Below, piece by piece: positions 15,573 to 24,308 of a DNA stretch of 26,174 bases. Position 1 is the stretch's first letter. Each line of letters starts with the position of its first letter. The translations under genes and the position numbers were made by a program. The DNA is from Woeseia sp964560775. Lineage in GTDB: Bacteria; Pseudomonadota; Gammaproteobacteria; Steroidobacterales; Woeseiaceae. The notes beneath the pieces were generated by a model that had not been told where the DNA came from, did not search any database, and saw only the letters and a list, made by a program, of their open reading frames with translations. Where the stretch lies: positions 1 through 26,174 of the forward strand of contig CAZLNH010000390.1 in the NCBI GenBank assembly GCA_964560775.1, in the 5' to 3' direction.

Positions 15573-16583
15573 ATGCCCGCGAAAGCCCGGATAACGATGG
15601 ATGACATAGCGAGACTCGCCAAAGTCTCGAAGCCGACCGTGTCCCGGGCACTGAGCAACAACCCGCTGGTCAACCCGGAAACAAGGCAACACGTGCTGTC
15701 GGTGGCCCGGCAACACGGCTACACCGTCAACCGCAATGCGCAGAAACTTCGCAACAAGCGCACCAATACGATAGCCGTATCACTCGACTTCCTGTCGCAT
15801 CGCCAGAACCATATATCGGACCCGTTTATTTTCGACCTGCTGGCCGGCGTTTCCGAAGCGCTCGGCAACCGCAGCCAGGACCTGCTGCTGTTTGCGCCGA
15901 ATCACAACGACATCGATGCATTCCAGCAGATCCTCGCCTCGCGCGGGGCCGACGGATTCATCGTCCTCGGCCAGGGTCATCGCGAGCAAATGCTCGACGA
16001 ATTCGCGCGTTCCGGCGCGCCGCTGGTCGTCTGGGGTGCCGCCCGCGACGACACACCGTACTGCGTCATCGGCAGCGACAATTTCCGCGGCGGCCAACTG
16101 GCCGGTGAGTATTTCCTGGAGCAGGGCAAAAAACGTTACCTGTTCGTCGGCGACACGAGCTACGGCGAGATTCGAAGACGGCGCGAAGGATTGCAGGAAG
16201 CATTGGCTTCCAGTGGCCTCGACCGGTCCATAGACGATGTCTCCCTCAGCAACTTCTCATACGAAAAGGCATTTGACGCGGCAAACCGTTATCTCGATGA
16301 CTGCAGGGACGTCCCCGATGCCGTCTTCACATACAGCGATACCGCCGCAATGGCTTTCGTCTGCGCACTGCACAATCGCAATCTCGACATACCCGGCGAC
16401 GTATCCGTAGTCGGCTACAACGACATTCCGTCAGCCGCCTATTTCAGCCCGCCAATCACGACAGTACGGCAGGACACCTACCAGGCCGGCCGCCTTCTCG
16501 TCGACAAGCTGATGCAAATGCTCGACGGGGACACGCCCAGGTCGGAAATGCTGCCGACCGAACTGGTCCGCCGCGCAACGTGA
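15573..16583 (+). CDS. LacI-family transcriptional repressor of the trehalose locus, 336 aa
   Basis: The N-terminal helix-turn-helix is MDDIARLAKVSKPTVSRALS (9-28), followed by the hinge region NRNAQKLRNKRTN (53-65) and a periplasmic-binding-protein-like sensor and dimerisation domain (about 66-330) with ADGFIVLG, GYNDIPSAAYFSPPITTVRQD and a typical C-terminus. Length is normal. It is divergent from the TonB receptor, whose promoter carries a pair of palindromes well suited to a LacI-type dimer, so it most likely represses that operon and responds to trehalose or a breakdown product (inference). The start could also be ATG 15597; 15573 keeps the usual short tail before the DNA-binding domain. 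No clear Shine-Dalgarno is seen for either. Confidence 0.93.
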   Translation: MPAKARITMDDIARLAKVSKPTVSRALSNNPLVNPETRQHVLSVARQHGYTVNRNAQKLRNKRTNTIAVSLDFLSHRQNHISDPFIFDLLAGVSEALGNRSQDLLLFAPNHNDIDAFQQILASRGADGFIVLGQGHREQMLDEFARSGAPLVVWGAARDDTPYCVIGSDNFRGGQLAGEYFLEQGKKRYLFVGDTSYGEIRRRREGLQEALASSGLDRSIDDVSLSNFSYEKAFDAANRYLDDCRDVPDAVFTYSDTAAMAFVCALHNRNLDIPGDVSVVGYNDIPSAAYFSPPITTVRQDTYQAGRLLVDKLMQMLDGDTPRSEMLPTELVRRAT

Positions 16584-16598
16584 CCCTGCGCAGAGTCA

Positions 16599-16791
16599 GG
16601 CCCGGATTATTCATGAACGGCACGGGGATCGGGGCGGAGGTGTGCCCCGGGGAGGGCTTTTCAGGGCTGTGCCGGACAGGGACGTCCGGCACAGAGCGTA
16701 CAGGGACGTATTCACAGCGTCCCTGAAAAGCTCTCCCCGGGGTGCGCCTTCGCTTACCACCAAAGCCAAACGTTCATGAATAATCCGGGCC
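16599..16791. mobile_element. MITE-like palindromic element, 193 bp with 21-bp terminal inverted repeats
   Basis: The ends 16599-16619 and 16771-16791 are perfect 21-bp inverted repeats (outer part GGCCCGGATTATTCATGAAC). Inside are three further inverted pairs: 16642-16666 with 16721-16745 (22 of 25 matching), 16668-16677 with 16684-16693 (perfect 10 bp), and 16701-16708 with 16718-16725 (perfect 8 bp). The element carries no gene and no obvious target-site duplication flanks it. It fills the spacer between the convergent ends of the LacI-family and CapA genes. It resembles a non-autonomous transposable or REP-type repeat and could also end transcription from both sides. No other copy is seen in the window. 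Confidence 0.75.
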
Positions 16792-16801
16792 GGCGCAGGT
16801 T

Positions 16802-18007
16802 CTAATGTTCGCCGGGAGCTGTCTCGTCCGGCGGCCACGGCCGCGTGTAGGCTCGTTCGCTCCTCGCCAGCCGGCCGTCGTCATGGAACTCGAGACCGGG
16901 ATCGCCGAAATCGGCGACGCTGAGATCGCGCAGCAGCGACAGAGCGTACTGACCGGTGTCCGGTTGCGGCCCGCCCGGGCGGATCTGCACTGTCGAGTGG
17001 ATGTGACCGTGCAGGAAGCGGCCTTCGGCATCCAGTTCCGCGACGAGTATCGGCGCAACACCGTTCAGGCCGTCGACGCTGATACCGTAATACGTTGCAA
17101 AGTTGCCGAGGCTGTAGGCAATCAGTCGGTCACGATAGCGTTCCATCGCACGGACGACATGCGGTCCATGGCCCAGCACAAGGTCTGCGCCGGAATCGAC
17201 CATCAACCGCGCAAACCGGACGACGTCACCACGCGGCTCGCCGTAATACTCTTCCTCGGCGAACGGCAGGCGCGTGACATCGCGGCCTTCCGCGCCGCCG
17301 TGAAACGAAACAATGACGATGTCATGATCAAGGGCAAACGATTCGACGGTGCGCGCCGCGTAGTCGTAGTCGTGCATCAGGTTTGAATTGCGCGTGACCG
17401 CGTACGCCAGGAATGCGACGCGGAGGCCATTCTGCGTGAATGTTGCAAAGTCGCCCCTGCGGCCGGAATACAGCATGCCGGCGGACGCCACCGCCTCCAT
17501 TGTCGCCGTGCGGCCTTGCTCGCCGAAGTCACGGGCATGATTGTTGGCCACGCTCAGCAGGTCGAAGCCGGCGTCGGCGAAGTGCTGCGCATACCGTGCC
17601 GGCGAACGAAACAGGTAGCACGCGGACTTGCTGCTGCATTGCTTGACCGGTTCACCACCATCGGCCAATACGCCTTCGAGATTACCGAACGTCACGTCAG
17701 CCCCGCGCAGCAAGTCGCTCACGCCCGCCAGGAACGAGATGCCGTCGTCGTCAGGCAGATGATTCTCCGGGTAGTCGGTGCCCAGCATCATGTCGCCAAC
17801 GGCCGCGACGGTGATCCGGCGCGCATCCGGCGTCGGCTCTGCCACTCGTTCCGGCGTGACATCCGCCTGACCCGTATTCTCGCTGGCGTCGACTTCTTTG
17901 GAATTTCCGGGCGGCTTCGTATCCACGGCAGGTGCCGTGCTGCACCCCGCCACGAGACACAGCGTGGCCAACAGCACCCGAACCAATGAACCAGCACCGG
18001 GCCCCAT
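16802..18007 (-). CDS. CapA-family lipoprotein (PGA_cap metallophosphoesterase-like), 401 aa
   Basis: A lipoprotein signal ends in LVAGC with Cys22, then a low-complexity linker (about 23-60) leads into a CapA/PGA_cap domain (about 63-330). The motifs of this calcineurin-like fold are seen as GDMMLG (71-76), GNLEG (108-112), NNHARDFG (155-162), HGG (236-238), GHGPH (279-283) and SLGNF (299-303). In Bacillus CapA takes part in poly-gamma-glutamate capsule export, but no capB or capC homologue is nearby, so a capsule role is not supported here and the activity is unknown. The open frame begins with TTG at 18010; the adjacent ATG at 18007 is the more likely start. It follows the SPOR gene by a few bases, implying co-expression. 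Confidence 0.9.
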   Translation of the reverse strand: MGPGAGSLVRVLLATLCLVAGCSTAPAVDTKPPGNSKEVDASENTGQADVTPERVAEPTPDARRITVAAVGDMMLGTDYPENHLPDDDGISFLAGVSDLLRGADVTFGNLEGVLADGGEPVKQCSSKSACYLFRSPARYAQHFADAGFDLLSVANNHARDFGEQGRTATMEAVASAGMLYSGRRGDFATFTQNGLRVAFLAYAVTRNSNLMHDYDYAARTVESFALDHDIVIVSFHGGAEGRDVTRLPFAEEEYYGEPRGDVVRFARLMVDSGADLVLGHGPHVVRAMERYRDRLIAYSLGNFATYYGISVDGLNGVAPILVAELDAEGRFLHGHIHSTVQIRPGGPQPDTGQYALSLLRDLSVADFGDPGLEFHDDGRLARSERAYTRPWPPDETAPGEH

Positions 18008-18013
18008 CAACTG

Positions 18014-18592
18014 TTACTCGCTCAGCTTGATGCGCAGCACGTCGATGTTTGCCTCGCGCAAGCGGCTGCGCAGCAGGTTCAGCTCGTCGAGATCGTCGAT
18101 CGGGCCAATGCGGACGCGATGATAGGTCTTGTCCTCGATGGCGACGCGCTGAATCGTTGACTCGATGCCCTGCAGCGCGAGCTGGGCGCGGCGGCGGTCG
18201 GCATCGTTGTGGCTGCTGAAAGAACCGGCCTGCAGTATGTAGGTGCCGGATTCGACGACCGCCTGCGGCTCGTTGTCCGTTGTGACATCGGGTTCCTGCT
18301 CGGGGATGACCACCTCGAAATTCGGCAGCATGCGGTAGAAGTCGAAACGCGTCCCGGGCGCGGGCTCCGCGGCGACGGCAGGTTCTTCGGGTGATTCACC
18401 GTTGTCGTCCAGTACCGGCGACGGTGGCGGCGACTGCCGCACCACCGGCGCGGCTTCCCGCACAATCGGTGCGTCCTGCCGCAGCCAGATCACGAGCGCC
18501 ACCGACAGTCCGATCGCAAGCCCGAATATCATCCATACCCAGCCGGGAAAGTCGTTACCGGCTGCTCTGCGCCGTCGTCGTTGCTTCGTCAT
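18014..18592 (-). CDS. SPOR-domain inner-membrane protein, FtsN-like, 192 aa
   Basis: A short basic cytoplasmic tail (KQRRRRR) precedes one membrane helix (about 17-37), a proline-rich periplasmic linker (about 40-110) containing FDFYRMLPNFEVVIPE, and a C-terminal SPOR domain (about 115-190; GTYILQAGSFSSHNDAD...VRIGPI). SPOR domains bind denuded glycan strands at the division septum, so the protein probably acts in cell division or septal wall turnover, like FtsN. It starts two bases after argS ends, the common gammaproteobacterial argS-SPOR arrangement. It is shorter than E. coli FtsN. Calling it ftsN itself would need a functional test, so no symbol is given. Confidence 0.92.
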   Translation of the reverse strand: MTKQRRRRRAAGNDFPGWVWMIFGLAIGLSVALVIWLRQDAPIVREAAPVVRQSPPPSPVLDDNGESPEEPAVAAEPAPGTRFDFYRMLPNFEVVIPEQEPDVTTDNEPQAVVESGTYILQAGSFSSHNDADRRRAQLALQGIESTIQRVAIEDKTYHRVRIGPIDDLDELNLLRSRLREANIDVLRIKLSE

Positions 18593-18594
18593 CG

Positions 18595-20346
18595 TTACAT
18601 CGAATCCGGTGCCGATACGCCAAGAATGCCGAGACCCGACGCAATGACCGTACGCGTCGCTGTAATCAGCACCAGGCGTGCATCGCGCAGGTTGCGCTCG
18701 TCCACGATAAACGTGTGCGCGTTGTAATAGGTATGAAATTCGTTGGCGAGGTCGCGCAAATAGTGCACGAGATGCTGCGGTGCGCGGTTTAACGCCGCAA
18801 GCTCAAGAATTTCCGGATACCGGCTGAGAGTCGACAGCAGTGCCTTCTCATGATCCTCGGACAGCAGCGAAAAATTCGCGAGGCCATTGTCCGGATCGAA
18901 GGCATGCGACTTTTCATCGAGCTGCCGGAACACGCTCGCGACACGCGCATGCGCGTACTGGATGTAATACACCGGGTTCTCGTTCGAGCGGCTCGTTGCG
19001 AGCTCGAGGTCGAAGTCGAGATGCTGTTCGTTCGATCGCATGACATAGAAAAAACGCGCCGCGTCATTGCCAACTTCGTTGCGCAATTCGCGCAGCGTGA
19101 CGAATTCGCCGGAACGCGTCGACATCGACAGTTTCTCGCCGCCGCGGTAGAGCGTCACAAACTGCACCAGCTCCACCTCGAGGCTGTCGCCCGCGTATCC
19201 CATCGCCTCGAGCCCGGCGCGTACACGCGCGACGTAACCGTGGTGGTCGGCGCCGAGTATGTCTAGCAGGTGGTCGAAGCCGCGTTTACGCTTGTCGAAG
19301 TGATAAGCAATGTCCGATGCAAAATACGTCTTCTTGCCGTTCTCGCGCACGACGACGCGATCCTTCACATCGCCGTAGTCAGTTGCCCTGAACCACAAGG
19401 CGCCCTCCTTTTCGTACAGCATGCGGCGCTTTTTCAGCACCGCCAGCGCCTCGTCGATGAGGCTGTCGTCCGTCAGGCTCTGTTCCGAAAACCAGCGATC
19501 GAACCGGACGCCGAACTCGGCGAGGTCCTCGCGTATTTCGTCGCGTATCGATTCCAGTGACTGCTGCCGGATCGACAGGAAACGTTCCTGACCAAGCAAT
19601 TGCTCGGCGCGGTCGATCAATGCGCCGATATGGGTTTCCTTGTCGCCGTCCGGGCCATCCGCCGGCAAGCCGTCAACGATATCGCCGGCCGAAAATGACG
19701 AAAGGTCGCCGCCGTCGACGGAGGCGGCGATATCACGAATGTAGCCGCCTCGATAGCCGGCCGAAGGGAACGGCACGTCGATGCCCGCCTGCTCAAGCAT
19801 GCGCAACCATACACTCAGTCCGAGTATGTCCATCTGCCGGCCGGCATCATTGACATAGTATTCCCGCGTAACCGGGTAGCCCGCCGCCTCGAGCAGGTTG
19901 CCGAGCGATGCGCCGAACGCGGCGTGCCGGCCATGGCCTACGTGCAGCGGCCCGGTCGGGTTCGCGGACACGAACTCCAGCAGGATGTGCGGTGCATCGC
20001 GGCGCGGTTGCCGACCGTAGGTTGCGCCCTGCTCAATGATCGCCGCCAGTTCGTGGTGAAATGCCGCGTCGCTGACGAAGAAGTTGATGAATCCGGGGCC
20101 CGCGATCTCGGCTTTCGCCACCAGCTCGCTGTCGGGCAGGCGATCGATGAGCAATTGCGCCAGTTCGCGCGGATTGCGGCGCATCGGTTTCGCGAGCTGC
20201 ATCGCTATGTTGCTCGCGAAGTCGCCGTGCCGCGGATCGCGGGCGCGCTCGACGGTGACGCTCAGCGACATGGCTTCCGGGCTGTTGGCCAGCTCGGGGA
20301 GGCTCGCGATGGATGCCCCGAGCAAATCTGCAATACTGCTTTTCAA
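18595..20346 (-). CDS. argS: Arginyl-tRNA synthetase, 583 aa
   Basis: This class I synthetase charges tRNA-Arg with arginine. The N-terminal additional domain (about 1-100) has the RHGDFASNIAM segment, the HIGH-type motif is SANPTGPLHVGHGR (127-140), the KMSKS equivalent is the degenerate MSTRSGEF (408-415) typical of ArgRS, and a DALR anticodon-binding domain ends the protein (about 463-583). The start is TTG at 20346; no in-frame ATG fits the family's N-terminus better and the Shine-Dalgarno is weak. It lies 63 bases after priA and is followed two bases later by the SPOR gene. Confidence 0.97.
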   Translation of the reverse strand: MKSSIADLLGASIASLPELANSPEAMSLSVTVERARDPRHGDFASNIAMQLAKPMRRNPRELAQLLIDRLPDSELVAKAEIAGPGFINFFVSDAAFHHELAAIIEQGATYGRQPRRDAPHILLEFVSANPTGPLHVGHGRHAAFGASLGNLLEAAGYPVTREYYVNDAGRQMDILGLSVWLRMLEQAGIDVPFPSAGYRGGYIRDIAASVDGGDLSSFSAGDIVDGLPADGPDGDKETHIGALIDRAEQLLGQERFLSIRQQSLESIRDEIREDLAEFGVRFDRWFSEQSLTDDSLIDEALAVLKKRRMLYEKEGALWFRATDYGDVKDRVVVRENGKKTYFASDIAYHFDKRKRGFDHLLDILGADHHGYVARVRAGLEAMGYAGDSLEVELVQFVTLYRGGEKLSMSTRSGEFVTLRELRNEVGNDAARFFYVMRSNEQHLDFDLELATSRSNENPVYYIQYAHARVASVFRQLDEKSHAFDPDNGLANFSLLSEDHEKALLSTLSRYPEILELAALNRAPQHLVHYLRDLANEFHTYYNAHTFIVDERNLRDARLVLITATRTVIASGLGILGVSAPDSM

Positions 20347-20409
20347 TGTGAGAGTCCGGGCCAGGTGAGAGGAGTGAAGATGCGGCGAGGCGGCAATTCT
20401 AACGCGGCA

Positions 20410-22608
20410 TCAAAAAAGCTCAATCGGATCGACATCAATCGACCAGCGAACCTGGCGGGCGCCGCGGCTTTCCTCGAGTGCCGGGCGCAATGCATTGAGC
20501 AAAACATGCAGTGACTTTCGGCTGTTGCTCTGGACCAGGAGCTGCGCCCGGTAACGGCCCGCGCGCCGCTCCATCGGTGCACTGACAGGCCCGAGCAGCC
20601 GCACACCGTCACCCGCAAGGATCTCGGCCCGGCGCCGGGTGTCGTCGAGAAAACGATGCGTCAGCTCGCGTTTCGAGCCCGAAGCGCGAATCAGCGCGAG
20701 CCGCGAAAATGGCGGCCATGCGGACGCTTCGCGCTCGGCCAGGCTGAACTCGGCCACGCCCGCGTAGCCCTGTGCCATCAGCCGCTGCCAGAACGGGTGT
20801 GCCGGAAAGCCTGTCTGGATCAGCACTTCCCCCTGGCGGCGTTCGCGCCCGGCGCGCCCGGCGACCTGGACGAGGCTCTGCGCAAGGCGCTCGCCGCCCC
20901 GGAAATCGGTGCTGAAAAGGCCCTGGTCGGCGTTGATAATGCCGACCAGCGTCAAATCCGGGAAGTGATGCCCCTTCGACAGCATCTGTGTACCGACAAG
21001 GATGCGGGCCTCGCCGCTCGTCGCCAGCGCCAGCGCGCGGTCCATTGTGCCTTTCAGCCGGGTCGTATCGCTGTCGATGCGAGTGATCAGTTGCCCGGGA
21101 AAGTGTGCGGCCAGCGCATCCTCGATACGTTCCGTGCCTTGGCCGAGCGGCCGGCATGGGCTGCCGCAGTCGCTGCATGTTGTGTCCAGCCGCCGGCTCG
21201 CGCCGCAGTGGTGGCAGGCGAGGAGCCTTTTCGCGGCGTGCACGGTCATGCGGGCATCGCAGCGGCTGCACTCGGCGATCCTGCCGCAGCTGGAGCAGAT
21301 CAGCGTCGGTGCAAAGCCGCGGCGGTTCAGGAAGATCAGTGCCTGGGAGCCACGCTGGAGATTGGCGGCCAATGCTGTCAGCAACGGTGCGCTCAGGCCG
21401 TCATCGGCCGGGTGGCGTGTCAGGTCGATGAGTCTCAGCAGCGGCGGCAGGGCGTAGCCGGCGCGGGCTGACAGCACGTGATGACGGTACGCGCCTTGCC
21501 GGCAACGCAGTATCGTCTCGAGCGACGGCGTCGCACTGCCGAGTATCACCGGAATATCGTCATGCTTGCCGCGAGCAATCGCGAGATCACGTGCTGAATA
21601 ACGCAAGCCTTCCTGTTGCTTGAAGGATCCGTCGTGCTCTTCGTCGACGATGATCAGCCCGGGCTGAGCCAGCGGCGTGAACACCGCCGAACGCGTGCCG
21701 AGCAGCAACGGCGCGGTGCCGTCCCGCGCGCGGCGCCACGCATCGAGCCGCGCATTGTCGGGCAGCGACGAGTGCAGCAGCAACGGTTCAATACCGATGC
21801 GCTCGCGCAGCCGCCGCACGAGCTGCGGTGTCAGGCCGATCTCCGGTACCAGGATCAGGACCTGGCGACCGGCGTCGAGGACGTCCTTTATCCGGCACAA
21901 ATAGACTTCGGTCTTGCCGCTGCCGGTGACACCGTCGAGCAGCGCCACGCCAAACCCGCTGGCGTCGCGCAGTCCCGCCAGCGCGACGCGTTGCTCGTCA
22001 TTGAGTGCAGGGCCCGCCGTTGCCGGCATCCGCGCCGGGGGTGGCGGCGCATCCGGACATGAGCCTATCCCGATCCAGCCGCGGTCCAGCAGGCGCTTGC
22101 GGCTGCGCCGCCAGCCGGGGGCGGCATTGTCGAGCGCATCCGCGCTCATCTCGCCGTCGCGCGCCAGGCGCTCCAGTATTTCGGCCTGGCGCGGCGCGCG
22201 CTTTGCAATGTCGTCCGGATCCACCGCGCGTCCGGCATCGGTCAGTGAGACGACCTCTACCGTGTCAGTGAGCGGTCCGCCCTGGCGCAAGGCGGCGGGC
22301 AGCGCTGCCGCAACGACTTCGCCGACCGGGTGGTGGTAATAATCACTAGTGAACCTGACCAGCCAGAGGTCGGCTTCGCTGAGCACCGGTTCGTCGTCGA
22401 TGCACGCGATTGCGCGGCGCAGCTTGCCGGCCGGCACTTCGCTCGTTGCCGCCAGCTCCATCAGCATGCCGGTCTGCGTTCCCCGCCCGAACGGTACCTT
22501 GAGTCGCATGCCCGGCAGCAGCGGCCGGTCTCCCGGTGGGGGCAGGTAGTCGAACAGGCGTGACAGCGGGACATTGACCGCCACGCGCAGCACGGGATCG
22601 CGGCTCAT
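20410..22608 (-). CDS. priA: Primosomal protein N' (replication restart helicase PriA), 732 aa
   Basis: PriA recognises stalled replication forks and reloads the replicative helicase. An N-terminal fork-binding domain (about 1-110) is followed by a superfamily 2 helicase core with Walker A GVTGSGKT (226-233) and DEEH box (322-325). Eight cysteines bind two zinc ions: Cys438, 441, 447, 450, 465, 468, 478 and 481. The later helicase motif GTQMLSKGHHFPDLTLVG is also intact. Length matches the family. It begins 24 bases after the pntB stop, so it may be read from the transhydrogenase promoter, and it precedes argS. Confidence 0.97.
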   Translation of the reverse strand: MSRDPVLRVAVNVPLSRLFDYLPPPGDRPLLPGMRLKVPFGRGTQTGMLMELAATSEVPAGKLRRAIACIDDEPVLSEADLWLVRFTSDYYHHPVGEVVAAALPAALRQGGPLTDTVEVVSLTDAGRAVDPDDIAKRAPRQAEILERLARDGEMSADALDNAAPGWRRSRKRLLDRGWIGIGSCPDAPPPPARMPATAGPALNDEQRVALAGLRDASGFGVALLDGVTGSGKTEVYLCRIKDVLDAGRQVLILVPEIGLTPQLVRRLRERIGIEPLLLHSSLPDNARLDAWRRARDGTAPLLLGTRSAVFTPLAQPGLIIVDEEHDGSFKQQEGLRYSARDLAIARGKHDDIPVILGSATPSLETILRCRQGAYRHHVLSARAGYALPPLLRLIDLTRHPADDGLSAPLLTALAANLQRGSQALIFLNRRGFAPTLICSSCGRIAECSRCDARMTVHAAKRLLACHHCGASRRLDTTCSDCGSPCRPLGQGTERIEDALAAHFPGQLITRIDSDTTRLKGTMDRALALATSGEARILVGTQMLSKGHHFPDLTLVGIINADQGLFSTDFRGGERLAQSLVQVAGRAGRERRQGEVLIQTGFPAHPFWQRLMAQGYAGVAEFSLAEREASAWPPFSRLALIRASGSKRELTHRFLDDTRRRAEILAGDGVRLLGPVSAPMERRAGRYRAQLLVQSNSRKSLHVLLNALRPALEESRGARQVRWSIDVDPIELF

Positions 22609-22632
22609 CGCACGGCCCGGAAAGCCGCGCGG

Positions 22633-24018
22633 TTACAGCGCCTTGACGGACTGTATGAGCTCGGATGCCATCTTCTGGCCATCGCCATACAACATGCGCG
22701 TCTGCTCGAGGAAGAACAGCGCATTCTCGATGCCGGAAAAGCCGGCGCCCTGGCCGCGCTTGATGACGATGACATTCTTGGCCTTGTCGGCATTCAGTAT
22801 CGGCATGCCGTAGATAGGGCTTGACGGGTCGGTGCGTGCAACGGGATTGACGACGTCGTTGGCGCCGATAACAAGCGCGACATCGGCATTGGCAAACTCG
22901 GCATTGATCTCGCCCTCGTCGTAGATGATGTCGTAAGGGACGCCGGCTTCGGCGAGCAGCACGTTCATGTGCCCGGGCATGCGGCCGGCGACCGGGTGAA
23001 TCGCGAACTTGACGTCGACGCCGCGATCGATCAGCAGCTGTGCGAGTTCCCACACCTTGTGCTGTGCCTGCGCGACGGCCATGCCGTAGCCGGGAACGAT
23101 CAGGACCTTGTTCGCGAAAGCCATCATGACGCCGACGTCCGATGCCTCGATCGGCTTCATCGAGCCGCCGGCATCGTCGCCGCCAACGGCCGCCGCCGTG
23201 TCGCCGAAGCCCGAGAACAGCACATTGGCAAGCGAGCGATTCATCGCCTTGGCCATCAGCTGGGTCAACAGCGTGCCGGCCGCGCCGACAACCGTGCCGG
23301 CAATAATCATTGCCGCGTTCTGCAGCACGAAGCCCTCGAACGCCACCGCGAGACCGGTCAGTGCGTTGTACAGCGATATGACGACCGGCATGTCGGCGCC
23401 GCCGATCGGCAACGTGATCGTGACACCGAGTACCAGCGCCATCAGGAAGAAAACGGTAACGACACTGATGCCGGCATGCTGCACGAGGATCACGCCGCCC
23501 AGCGCCACTGTAACCAGCAGCACGATGATATTGACGACCTGCAAGCCGCTGAAGCGCACTGTCGTCTTCATCAGGCCCTGCAGCTTGGCGAACGCGACCA
23601 GGCTGCCGCTGAAAGATACGGCGCCGATCAGGCCGCCCAGCACCGCGAGAACGCCAAACGTCAGGCCGTGATCCTCGCCGCCGAACAGTTCGACAGCGGC
23701 GATAGCCGCGGCAGCGCCGCCGCCCATGCCGTTGTAAAGGGCGATCATCTGCGGCATGTCGGTCATTGCAACGCGTTTGCCGCTGATCCACGCGGCAATG
23801 CCGCCAATGGCAATGGCGACGGTCATCAAACCGTAATTCTCCATGCCCGGATAGAGGAACGTGACCAGCGTGGCAACCACCATGCCGGCGCCGGCCCAGA
23901 CAATTCCGGCACGTGCCGTGACCGGCGAACTCATCCGTTTCAGGCCGAATATGAACAGGATTGCCGCAATAAAGTAACTTGCCTCAATCAGCGTTCGGAG
24001 GGAGACGACATCGCTCAT
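22633..24018 (-). CDS. pntB: NAD(P) transhydrogenase subunit beta, 461 aa
   Basis: The subunit forms most of the proton channel and the NADP(H)-binding domain of transhydrogenase, which uses the proton gradient to make NADPH from NADH. About nine membrane helices occupy residues 5-260. The soluble domain III (about 290-461) has the NADP-binding GYGMAVAQAQ (310-319), HPVAGRMPGHMNVLLAEA (341-358), GANDVVNP (385-392) and KRGQGAGFSGIENALF (420-435). The MTDMP segment (85-89) leads into a helix with Asn96 at about the place where the E. coli subunit has its channel histidine; asparagine is known there in some homologues. It overlaps pntAB by four bases (ATGA). Confidence 0.97.
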   Translation of the reverse strand: MSDVVSLRTLIEASYFIAAILFIFGLKRMSSPVTARAGIVWAGAGMVVATLVTFLYPGMENYGLMTVAIAIGGIAAWISGKRVAMTDMPQMIALYNGMGGGAAAAIAAVELFGGEDHGLTFGVLAVLGGLIGAVSFSGSLVAFAKLQGLMKTTVRFSGLQVVNIIVLLVTVALGGVILVQHAGISVVTVFFLMALVLGVTITLPIGGADMPVVISLYNALTGLAVAFEGFVLQNAAMIIAGTVVGAAGTLLTQLMAKAMNRSLANVLFSGFGDTAAAVGGDDAGGSMKPIEASDVGVMMAFANKVLIVPGYGMAVAQAQHKVWELAQLLIDRGVDVKFAIHPVAGRMPGHMNVLLAEAGVPYDIIYDEGEINAEFANADVALVIGANDVVNPVARTDPSSPIYGMPILNADKAKNVIVIKRGQGAGFSGIENALFFLEQTRMLYGDGQKMASELIQSVKAL

Positions 24019-24308
24019 TTGCGTGCTCCCTTGCTGCTCTTGAACATCTCGAGCATGCGTTCCGTCACGACGTAGCCACCGACGGCGTTGCCGGCGGCCA
24101 GCACGACGCCAATGAAACCGATAGTCAGTTCAAGCGTCGTTTCGGCGCGGCCCAGCGCGACCATGGCGCCGACCAGTACGATACCGTGCACAAAGTTCGA
24201 GCCGGACATCAACGGCGTGTGCAGTATGACCGGTACACGGCCGATCACCTCATGCCCGACAAAAGCCGCAAGCATGAATATATAGAGTGCAATGAATCCG
24301 TCGATCAT
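24015..24308 (-). CDS. pntAB: NAD(P) transhydrogenase subunit alpha part 2 (membrane), 97 aa
   Basis: A small membrane protein with three to four helices (about 5-17, 36-54, 60-82), matching the C-terminal membrane part of E. coli PntA. HEVIGRVPVILHTPLMSGSN (19-38) is the conserved segment of this domain. It is a separate polypeptide here, as in the Rhodospirillum rubrum three-subunit enzyme, rather than being fused to the NAD-binding part. The start overlaps the pntAA stop (TGATG) and is preceded by GGGGGAG; the stop overlaps the pntB start, so the three subunits are translationally coupled. Confidence 0.95.
   Translation of the reverse strand: MIDGFIALYIFMLAAFVGHEVIGRVPVILHTPLMSGSNFVHGIVLVGAMVALGRAETTLELTIGFIGVVLAAGNAVGGYVVTERMLEMFKSSKGARK

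Noticed and set aside
16599..16791. Target-site duplication around the MITE-like element
   Set aside because: The flanking bases (AGAGTCA on the left, GGCGCAG on the right) do not match, so no insertion footprint can be claimed.
18008..18010. TTG start one codon upstream of the CapA-like ATG
   Set aside because: The ATG at 18007 directly follows it and gives the same protein less one residue; there is no reason to prefer TTG.
22346..24075. Long open frames on both strands overlapping pntB (481 codons on the - strand, 368 on the +)
   Set aside because: Both are low-complexity arginine- or histidine/glutamine-rich readings; pntB in this region is unmistakable.
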